Shown here in pieces: positions 1 through 5,532 of a DNA stretch of 5,773 bases. Positions within the stretch are counted from its first letter, which is position 1; each line of letters opens with the position of its first letter. The stretch is taken from NCBI GenBank assembly GCA_003132865.1, contig PKYZ01000907.1:1-5773 (forward strand), read 5' to 3'. Below the pieces are notes generated by a model that searched no databases, was not told where the DNA came from, and saw nothing but the letters and a program-made list of their open reading frames with translations. The position numbers were made by a program, and so were the translations under genes. This stretch comes from Bryobacterales bacterium (GTDB lineage Bacteria; Acidobacteriota; Terriglobia; Bryobacterales; Bryobacteraceae).

Positions 1-223
1 AAACCGCTAACGATATTGCCTGTTAACGTGAACACTGTGGGCGCCGGCCAAAGAATCGCTCATCTTGTCGTGTTGAGCAGCACCGGTCACGCTCGGACAC
101 CTGAAGATTAACGATTTGCCAGCCGCAATTAAACAGGAAGCAGATCAAAACGAAGAGGGGGAGACTGCAGCAGGCCGCCTTCAGTTTGCCTCGGACCCTC
201 CGTATTGACATAATGAAGTCTCG

Positions 224-607
224 ATGATCATGAGTGCCACCATCCTGCTGTTTCACTCCGCGCCCCTCGTGCGTCAGGTTATCCGCGAAATCCTGGAGGC
301 GGCAGGATACGTGGTGCGGGCTACGGGGGACCTCGGCATCGCCGTCGACATGGTACGGGAAACCCGGCCTGACCTGCTCCTCATCGACGTTTATGTCGCG
401 AACATCAACGGCCACGATGCAGCTCTGTATCTGCGCCAGAAGTGCCCCGCCCTGCGCGTGCTTATGGTGGCCGGCGTGCCCGATGATCAACGCATCGATG
501 CGCGTATCACCAACGAGGGCTTCCTGATTTTTCCACCTCCATTTGCGCCCGCTGTATTGATAGCGCGAGTGAAGGAAATACTGGATAACACGAACGCCGC
601 GAAGTGA
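224..607 (+). CDS. Stand-alone degenerate response-regulator receiver domain protein
   Basis: A 127-aa protein that is essentially one CheY-like receiver domain with no output domain. The fold pattern is clear: beta-1 ATILLF (5-10), helix 1 LVRQVIREILEAAGY (15-29), beta-3 DLLLID ending at the phospho-acceptor Asp55, the NG turn after it (62-63), beta-4 RVLMVAG (78-84), and a final helix VLIARVKEILD. Family knowledge: receivers use an acidic pair after beta-1, a Thr/Ser after beta-4 and a Lys in a KPF motif. Here the acidic pair is His11-Ser12, the Thr/Ser position is Ala83, and KPF reads PPF (105-107). Only Asp55 survives, so normal Mg-dependent phosphorylation is doubtful; it may be a phosphorylation-independent partner protein. 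The start could be ATG 224 or ATG 230 (MSATILLF), which fits the family better; a weak GAAG lies 5 nt before 224. No kinase gene is adjacent. The family call is firm, the function unknown. Confidence 0.88.
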   Translation: MIMSATILLFHSAPLVRQVIREILEAAGYVVRATGDLGIAVDMVRETRPDLLLIDVYVANINGHDAALYLRQKCPALRVLMVAGVPDDQRIDARITNEGFLIFPPPFAPAVLIARVKEILDNTNAAK

Positions 608-1068
608 ACCCGACGATGACTGGCGGAAACGGATTCCTGGTGTTCCTTGCCCGATGCTCTCTCTTTTGGAGGCAGGCAAATGAGCAATCTGGATCTGGGC
701 AAGTACTCGTAGCGGCGCAACCGCACGAGTTCAACTTTCAGCGCATCGTTGGTTCTACTGGCTCGTCATTTCGATATTTACAGCGCTAGACGCCCCGACA
801 CCACGCCGAAATAGATAACGATATCGCCGCACATCAGGCCGGTGCCGTTGTCGTTGCGGCTAGGTCGAGCACCTCACCGACACGGCTCGCGGGCCTGGTG
901 CGCGCCGATGTGCGTAAGCCATGAGCACGATCCGGTTCATTTCTTTGACCGTTCCTACGAATTAAAGCAGCCTTGCTTGCTCGTGCCGTCTGGGCCGGGT
1001 CTCTGTCACCAGATCCGGTCGGCGTATGTAGAAGCGCCAGCCGGTACTGCCATCTGACGCGTCATTTC
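608..1068. other. Intergenic region, no supported gene
   Basis: About 460 bases after the receiver gene show only short ORFs in all frames, none with a recognisable domain, good ribosome binding site or consistent codon bias. A 61-codon ORF (604-789) has a GTG start overlapping the receiver stop codon, but its protein is low-complexity and unrecognised. A 71-codon ORF (842-1057) is rich in Arg, His, Pro and Cys, as expected from chance translation of GC-rich DNA. On the minus strand about 34 codons ending near 787 read plausibly but have no family match I know. The stretch may be decayed coding DNA. Confidence 0.5.
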
Positions 1069-1074
1069 TATAAT
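1045..1074 (+). promoter_or_regulatory. Candidate sigma-70-type promoter for the exported-protein gene
   Basis: A perfect TATAAT box lies at 1069-1074 in otherwise GC-rich sequence. The best -35 at proper spacing is TACTGC (1045-1050, 18-nt spacer), which matches the TTGACA consensus poorly. Transcription would begin near 1081 and read into the gene starting at about 1209, leaving a leader of roughly 130 nt. The -10 match is seen directly; promoter function is inferred. Confidence 0.4.
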
Positions 1075-1077
1075 CTA

Positions 1078-1134
1078 AACCAGACAGACCGGACTGAAAC
1101 GATGATTCGAGATAACCAGATCCGCAATCTGGTT
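1078..1134 (+). repeat. AACCAGA repeats with 8-bp hairpin (possible operator or leader structure)
   Basis: AACCAGA occurs at 1078-1084 and again at 1114-1120, and its inverted copy TCTGGTT at 1128-1134. The second and third copies form a perfect 8-bp stem, AACCAGAT (1114-1121) with ATCTGGTT (1127-1134), around the 5-nt loop CCGCA. The first copy sits at the predicted transcription start of the TATAAT box, and the hairpin lies in the predicted 5' leader. No T-tract follows, so this is not a classical intrinsic terminator. It could be a dimeric repressor operator or an RNA hairpin; which one cannot be told from sequence. Confidence 0.4.
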
Positions 1135-1195
1135 TAGGTACAATATGGATGGCAGAAGAGAGGTTGGAAATGGAAACCGCTTCGTATTTGACCCC

Positions 1196-1200
1196 GGAGG
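1196..1200 (+). promoter_or_regulatory. Ribosome binding site GGAGG for start codon 1209
   Basis: GGAGG ends 8 nt before the ATG at 1209. It is the best Shine-Dalgarno match near this gene and is the reason for choosing 1209 over the ATGs at 1149, 1170 and 1269. The 1269 start would give a tidier signal peptide but has no Shine-Dalgarno sequence. Confidence 0.45.
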
Positions 1201-1208
1201 CGCTCGAA

Positions 1209-2167
1209 ATGGCAGAGGGGCATGGGCCACACCGAGGCCGTCCCTGCCCTGCTCTAGATCTAGCTCGGATGCCTGCCCTGCGGCGGGGTGCTATACTCAC
1301 CCTGGCTTTCACCATCACGCTACCGCTGTTCGCCGGCGTGACATACGACCAAACCGTGAGGAGAGGAAGTTTCGATGGCGCGTTGCCTCTGCAGTCGCGG
1401 GTGCCCTCGCTCGACCCCCCGGTATTCGATATTCCTGTGACCATGTACGCGCCGCCTCTCGAGAGTGCCCGGCCCGAAACCTTCAAGATTGTTCTGCAGG
1501 GAGACCGGCTGGTCCGGATCGGGAAAGACGACTCACTATTTTTGATCTACAGGCGCGCACCATTACGATCGTGCGGCCCAAGAGACACTTGTATAGCATC
1601 GAAACCATGGACGAAGCTCAGAAGCGCGTCTCGGCGCTGTTCCGCCGCTGGAATTCCTGGCCGGCTCCCCAATATACGGCCGCAATTCAAAAAACAGGCC
1701 AAACAAGACAGATCGAAGGTCAAACCGCCGAAGAATACCGCCTAATCGCGATCAGCGTGAGCCGGCGCCGAGTCGGAGGTAGTTCGATTTACTGGATAGT
1801 GCCAAAGTCCCCGTCGGACGAACTCGCGGCGTTCCAGGCCAGGTGGTCCCGCGAATGTGGCCTGGCGTTTCCCGGAATGCCTATCACCTCTTTACGCGGC
1901 GACACATCGGCTTTCGGAGTGATGGCCCGGGCGGCATCGACGCTGCCCGGCTACCCCGTTCTCTATATCGTCGAATCCAGACCGCTACCGGGTTCCGAAA
2001 GACTCGAGGAGAAACTTCCGAAGGCGATGGTTCCCGCCGACCTGACGTACATCAGAGTCAGTGAAACGGCATTTTCGGGGTTCGTGGACGGCGCCGTCGA
2101 CCCGTTGGTCTTCGCAGTGCCCGCCGGTTACAAGAGGACGAAAAGCCTCAGGTACATGCCTGACTAA
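1209..2167 (+). pseudogene. Exported protein of unknown function, frameshifted near 1535
   Basis: The gene is split over two frames. The first (1209-1535) encodes an N-terminus with an export signal: MPALRRG, then a hydrophobic stretch AILTLAFTITLPLFA, then GVTYDQTV, as in many acidobacterial secreted proteins. It ends ...VRIGKDDS. The second frame resumes as TIFDLQARTITIV and continues to the stop at 2167. Adding one A after 1535 turns TCACTATTTTT into TCA ACT ATT TTT and joins the frames smoothly into 319 aa (299 aa from the ATG at 1269). The C-terminal frame is also open upstream of the break, back to 1145, but there it reads as Arg/Pro-rich noise. The mature part shows beta-rich segments resembling DUF4412-type exported proteins (LQGDRLVRIGKD, TIFDLQARTITIV); this link is tentative. 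No catalytic motif is visible. The break may be a real inactivating deletion or a sequencing error. Function unknown. Confidence 0.65.
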
Positions 2168-2171
2168 GGCA

Positions 2172-2185
2172 GCGCCTTGTGGCGC
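2172..2185 (+). other. Small hairpin just after the exported-protein stop codon
   Basis: GCGCC (2172-2176) and GGCGC (2181-2185) form a 5-bp all-GC stem with the loop TTGT, starting 5 nt after the stop codon. No T-run follows. It could contribute to 3'-end formation but is short enough to occur by chance in GC-rich DNA. Confidence 0.25.
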
Positions 2186-2233
2186 CGGGCTGTTCCCAGG
2201 CAGGCTCCTCGCACCCTGCGAACTGGCGAAATA

Positions 2234-2264
2234 GGCCTGGGAGGACGTGGAACCCTGCCAGGCC
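2234..2264. other. Inverted repeat, possible weak terminator or operator
   Basis: GGCCTGG (2234-2240) and CCAGGCC (2258-2264) are perfect 7-bp inverted repeats. Inside them, after a G-G mismatch, AGG (2242-2244) can pair with CCT (2254-2256), which extends the stem. It lies 67 nt past the stop codon of the exported-protein gene and far upstream of the next gene, a position suited to a transcript end. The lack of a following T-tract argues against a standard intrinsic terminator. Confidence 0.3.
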
Positions 2265-2644
2265 GGAAAGGCACGTGCATTTCGTACCAAGCGGAACAGC
2301 GGTCGATAATGCGACACAACGCCGTCGTGCTGCCGGAAATAGGCGAGCTTTCTGAAGGCGATTTGGAGCCTCTTTTCCGAGTGGGGCGACGATTCGACCG
2401 GAGGCGGTAGGGCAGCAACTGCACAGGGGAGTTTCGTCTAATCGGGGTGGATCATCCTCGCCGTATAGGCCAACATCGCCAGTCTGGAAGTACACGCAGC
2501 TCATAGCGCAGCGTGCTAAGGGATGGGCCGCCAAGCCCACATCGTTGTTGGCTTCCATCAATCAGATTTTCCGCTCCGGCCTGTTGCCGGCAGAATCCCG
2601 ACGCGGTCCTTCCGGTCGGCAGAATGTGGTTAACTTGGAAAACG

Positions 2645-4450
2645 ATGCGTGGTACAAGCGTTTCAGCCCTGTTGCTGCTTGCAGTCGCGTTGGCCGGCGC
2701 CGCGGATCGGCATACTTTCGTGCTGGGGAAAGACGACTTCCTGCTCGACGGCAAACCGCTCCAGATTATCAGCGGGGAAATGCACCCGGCCCGCATTCCC
2801 CCCGAGTACTGGCGTCACCGCATCCGCATGGCCAAAGCAATGGGCGTCAACACCATTGCGGTGTATATCTTCTGGAACTTCCACGAAACCGCGGAGGGAC
2901 GCTTCGATTTCACCACCCCGAACCACGACATCGCCGCCTTCCTGAAGATTGTCCGAGAGGAGGGTCTGTGGGTCCTGCTGCGGCCTGGGCCCTATGTCTG
3001 CGCGGAGTGGGATTTCGGCGGACTGCCTGCATACCTGCTGCGCGTGCCTGACTTGAAGGTCCGATGCCTGGACGCAAGGTACGCGGGGGCGGCGGAGCGA
3101 TACATCCGCGCTCTGTCCCAGGTGATAAAGCCCTCACAGGTGACCGAGGGCGGACCCATCCTGATGCTCCAGATCGAGAACGAATACGGCAGTTTCGGAA
3201 ACGACCGGAATTACCTGCTGAGGCTCCGCCAAGTCTGGCGGGATACCGGCATCCGCGTGCCGTTCTACACCGCCGACGGCGCCACGACCTACATGCTGGA
3301 AGCTGGGACATTGCCCGGAGCGGCCGTGGGCCTCGACCCGGGCTCAACCGACGAGGAGTTCGCCTTGGCGCGGCGGATGAACCCCGGCGTTCCGGTGTTC
3401 TCGAGTGAAACATACCCTGGCTGGCTGACTCATTGGGGAGAATCGTGGGCGCGGAGCGGAGTGGATGAGATCATCAAGGATGTGCAAGGGCTGCTCGACA
3501 AGGGGCGCTCCTTCAATCTCTACGTGGTTCACGGGGGCACAAACTTCGGATTCTGGGCCGGCGCCAACTCCGGCGGCCAGGGGGACTACCTGCCGGACGT
3601 CACCAGTTACGATTACGACGCGCCGATCAATGAGCAGGGGCGCGCAACCGTCAAATACCGGGCACTCCGCGAGGTGCTGGGGCGCTACCGAGGAAGCAGC
3701 GGCGCACTGCCCGAAATCCCGGCGGATATACCAGCCGCTGCGATTCCGCCGATCACCTTGCGACCATTCGCCTCGCTCTGGCAGAACCTGCCGCGCCCGG
3801 TCGCGTCCGTGCAGCCCCGTCCCATGGAAGACTACGGCCAGGACTTCGGAATGATTGCCTACCAGACCACGTTGTTCGGGCACAAGAGCGGCAATCTTGT
3901 CGTTACCGATGTGCACGACTACGCCACAGTCTTTGTGGACGGGCGCTACATCGGCAAACTGGACCGGCGGGAAGGCGTGGATACCATCGCCCTGCCCAAG
4001 ACGGACAACCCCAAGCCGGTGCTCACGATTCTGGTGGAGGGGATGGGACGGATCAACTTCGGGCAAGCCATGATCGACCGGAAGGGAATCACGGACCGCG
4101 TGACGCTGAACGGCATGACACTGATGAACTGGCAGGTGTACTCGCTGCCACTTAAAGACGAGTACGTCCAGCGGTTGCCCCAAGGCAAGGTGGATGAACG
4201 GCCGGGGATCTTCTTCCGCGGAACGTTCGACCTCTCCGAACCCGCCGACACTTTCCTGGATCTTTCGGAATACCAGAAAGGGCTGGTCTGGGTGAACGGG
4301 CACAACCTGGGACGCTACTGGAACCTCGGTCCCCAGCGGCGTCTCTATTGCCCGGCGAGCTGGCTGCGCCGAGGCCAGAACCAGATCTTGGTGCTTGACT
4401 TGCACCAACTGCAGCCCGCCGCGGTGACTGGCTTTGCGGAACTGGAGTAG
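2645..4450 (+). CDS. Secreted beta-galactosidase, glycoside hydrolase family 35
   Basis: A 601-aa GH35 enzyme that hydrolyses terminal non-reducing beta-D-galactosyl residues with retention of configuration. Residues 1-19 form a signal peptide (MRGTSVSALLLLAVALAGA), so it should be exported. The TIM-barrel catalytic domain spans about 25-345 with hallmark motifs: SGEMHPARIPPEYW from 43, WNFHE from 77, RPGPYVCAEW from 113. GGPILMLQIENEYG holds the acid/base Glu180 and SSETYPGW the nucleophile Glu255; GGTNFGFW follows from 297. Beta-sandwich domains fill about 350-600, including GMGRINFG from 466 and VNGHNLGRYW near 550-559, both typical of the family. Length matches compact bacterial and animal GH35 enzymes. 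ATG 2645 is chosen for the signal peptide, with only a weak GGAA before it; ATG 2624 and GTG 2513 are in-frame alternatives. High third-position GC fits a resident gene. It stands alone, with no transporter or regulator alongside. Galactoside specificity is inferred from the family; the natural substrate is unknown. Confidence 0.96.
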   Translation: MRGTSVSALLLLAVALAGAADRHTFVLGKDDFLLDGKPLQIISGEMHPARIPPEYWRHRIRMAKAMGVNTIAVYIFWNFHETAEGRFDFTTPNHDIAAFLKIVREEGLWVLLRPGPYVCAEWDFGGLPAYLLRVPDLKVRCLDARYAGAAERYIRALSQVIKPSQVTEGGPILMLQIENEYGSFGNDRNYLLRLRQVWRDTGIRVPFYTADGATTYMLEAGTLPGAAVGLDPGSTDEEFALARRMNPGVPVFSSETYPGWLTHWGESWARSGVDEIIKDVQGLLDKGRSFNLYVVHGGTNFGFWAGANSGGQGDYLPDVTSYDYDAPINEQGRATVKYRALREVLGRYRGSSGALPEIPADIPAAAIPPITLRPFASLWQNLPRPVASVQPRPMEDYGQDFGMIAYQTTLFGHKSGNLVVTDVHDYATVFVDGRYIGKLDRREGVDTIALPKTDNPKPVLTILVEGMGRINFGQAMIDRKGITDRVTLNGMTLMNWQVYSLPLKDEYVQRLPQGKVDERPGIFFRGTFDLSEPADTFLDLSEYQKGLVWVNGHNLGRYWNLGPQRRLYCPASWLRRGQNQILVLDLHQLQPAAVTGFAELE

Positions 4451-4455
4451 GCGTG

Positions 4456-4912
4456 ATGGCTTTCTTCCGGATTCTGTTGGCTGGGTACGGTGGCAGCCCT
4501 GCTGGCCGGTGCGTACTGTGCATTTATGGATGCCCGAGCGTCGTTTGCACCAGATGAATTGGGGCGCGGCGATATCTCCGACGGATGCCTTGCAAGTCAC
4601 GTCGCGGCGGCTGGTGCGCCGGACAATGCCAATCTAAGCATCGCCGACATTACCGTCATCCTGGTCTATGAGGAAGTCACCGGTCCTCGGTTCAGTCTCG
4701 CGCTCGATTTCAGCAGCGCTTGGATTTGTTGCGGCGATGCCACAAGCCTACGAGTGCGCGGCGTGGCGCAAGGCGCATCTGGAGAGAATAACCACCACAC
4801 AACAGTCTCTTCAGTTATCTTGATTCGCACGCGGAGGGCGTCGCAGGCGGATGGCTCTTTCGCTTTGCCACAACGTGAACTGGAGACTTGCTTTCCTTGG
4901 TCAGATCGTTGA
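4456..4912 (+). pseudogene. Possible small membrane/exported ORF, frameshifted (doubtful)
   Basis: An ATG 5 nt after the beta-galactosidase stop begins MAFFRILLAG, which runs into a stop codon about 100 bases later. The +1 frame is open from 4457 to 4912 and reads GTVAALLAGAYCAF from about 4487. Removing one base near 4484 joins the two into a single hydrophobic leader followed by about 130 residues. Codons in the first 100 positions look moderately coding (many C/G third bases), but I recognise no family. The tail beyond 4815 is antisense to the 3' end of the minus-strand gene and is unlikely to be genuine. It may be a decayed second gene of a beta-galactosidase transcript, or a chance ORF. 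Without the frame correction, GTG 4490 would be the start (140 aa). Confidence 0.25.
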
Positions 4913-5255
4913 TTAGGTCCTGTATCTCACCCTGCGATTCTTTGATGTTTGGCCCCTCGAACCGGAGCTTATTCTTGTCGTTGCCGTGCTCGATAGTTAT
5001 CTCAATCACTGTTGGCTCCTTCTCAAGCCAAAGCTGAATGGTCGTTGAGAGAGCGGTAGACGACAAGATTGCCACTACGATTGTACGCACCGTGTTACCA
5101 ACGCTAGGAGCGGCAACGACGGGACGGCCTGTAGCCGGATCGACGGTTTCAAAACGAACACCAGGAAGTCGGCTATAGAAGCCGATGTCAAACTCGTTCT
5201 GCGTATGGGCAACATCAATGAAGGATGCCCTAACCTCAAGGGTCGGAGATGTCAT
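4815..5255 (-). CDS. EACC1-like single-pass membrane protein, candidate conflict-system component
   Basis: A 146-aa protein starting at ATG 5255, fixed by a strong AAGGAGG 8 nt upstream; an 18-codon upstream extension to 5309 lacks such a site. Residues 5-47 look like beta-strands and loops (LEVRASFIDV, DIGFYSRLPGVRFETV). Residues 56-77 form one hydrophobic helix (VRTIVVAILSSTALSTTIQLWL). Then come two strands, TVIEITIE and NKLRFEG, and a helix, GEIQDLINDLTKE (109-121), with a basic tail. Small N-terminal region, hydrophobic helix ending in xLWL, two strands with a polar turn, and a last helix is the plan I know from the effector-associated constant component 1 (EACC1) family, found beside variable effectors in predicted bacterial conflict systems. 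The match rests on pattern memory. No effector lies next to it in this window. Third-position GC is visibly lower than in the beta-galactosidase gene, which suggests transfer. It is divergent from the integrase gene. Confidence 0.75.
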   Translation of the reverse strand: MTSPTLEVRASFIDVAHTQNEFDIGFYSRLPGVRFETVDPATGRPVVAAPSVGNTVRTIVVAILSSTALSTTIQLWLEKEPTVIEITIEHGNDKNKLRFEGPNIKESQGEIQDLINDLTKESKSPVHVVAKRKSHPPATPSACESR

Positions 5256-5263
5256 CAGAAGAG

Positions 5264-5270
5264 CCTCCTT
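5264..5270 (-). promoter_or_regulatory. Strong ribosome binding site AAGGAGG for the EACC1-like gene
   Basis: Read on the minus strand, AAGGAGG ends 8 nt before the ATG at 5255. It is the best Shine-Dalgarno sequence in the window and decides the start over the upstream in-frame ATGs. A TATATT stretch lies just upstream on the same strand and could be part of a -10 region, but I could not pair it with a good -35. Confidence 0.75.
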
Positions 5271-5399
5271 ATGAATATAAACCATATTCTTCAGTGATGG
5301 ACTAAACACCCTCCGCGACCTGTTCCCTTCCGGCCCCTATCTACACTTCTCCCGTCATGCGCGGGCATTCATTTCACGGACTACGCGAGTTTATGGGAA

Positions 5400-5421
5400 G
5401 CCCTGGACGAAATCCCAGGGC
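5400..5421. other. 7-bp inverted repeat in the divergent intergenic region
   Basis: GCCCTGG (5400-5406) and CCAGGGC (5415-5421) form a perfect 7-bp stem around an 8-nt loop. It lies about 145 nt upstream of the minus-strand gene and 110 nt upstream of the integrase start, so it could bind a regulator of either gene or be an accessory site for the recombinase. No T-run follows on either strand, which makes a terminator less likely. Confidence 0.35.
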
Positions 5422-5520
5422 CGGGTCTCCGTACCGATATCTCTCGCCCAGTTGGATTCCTTCGCTTGCTGTCCTTGCCGTCCAGAGGTAAGGTCGTCAT
5501 GGCTACCGATATTGCCCAAT

Positions 5521-5526
5521 AAGAGG
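5521..5526 (+). promoter_or_regulatory. Ribosome binding site AAGAGG for the integrase
   Basis: AAGAGG ends 6 nt before the ATG at 5533 and supports that start. It overlaps the TAA stop (5520-5522) of a 7-codon mini-ORF beginning at ATG 5499 (MATDIAQ), so ribosomes finishing that mini-ORF would be placed beside the integrase start. Confidence 0.45.
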
Positions 5527-5532
5527 CACAAA

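Larger units (their letters stand above)
2168..2644. other. Intergenic region before the beta-galactosidase gene
   Basis: About 480 bases separate the exported-protein stop from the beta-galactosidase start. Two hairpins lie in the first 100 bases (listed separately). Short ORFs exist on both strands (for example 2177-2410 on plus, 2148-2561 on minus) but show no domain, signal sequence or good ribosome binding site. The beta-galactosidase frame stays open back to a GTG at 2513, but the extra 44 codons before 2645 are Arg/Pro/Cys-rich and precede a clear signal peptide, so I treat them as untranslated. No consensus promoter was found by eye. Confidence 0.5.

Noticed and set aside
6..20. GCTAACGATATTGCC at the left edge resembles GCTACCGATATTGCC at 5502-5516 (14 of 15), as possible attachment repeats
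   Set aside because: One 15-mer with a mismatch is roughly expected by chance when comparing all pairs of positions in a window this size, and flanking bases do not extend the match.
205..210. TTGACA, a perfect -35 consensus, before the receiver gene
   Set aside because: It lies only 13 nt before the start codon, and no -10 box sits at 16-18 nt spacing; the matching -10 would fall inside the gene.
23..679. 218-codon minus-strand ORF opposite the receiver gene
   Set aside because: The receiver fold on the plus strand explains the open frame; the minus product is Arg/His/Gln-rich with no recognisable motif.
604..789. GTG ORF overlapping the receiver stop codon, possible translationally coupled gene
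   Set aside because: The 61-aa product has no recognisable domain, no ribosome binding site and no family-like pattern; the overlap alone is weak evidence.
2513..2644. 44-codon N-terminal extension of the beta-galactosidase from GTG 2513
   Set aside because: The extension is Arg/Pro/Cys-rich and would bury a clean signal peptide that begins at ATG 2645.
3344..4600. 418-codon minus-strand ORF opposite the beta-galactosidase gene
   Set aside because: It is the antisense shadow of a strongly supported GH35 gene with high third-position GC; the translated product shows no domain.
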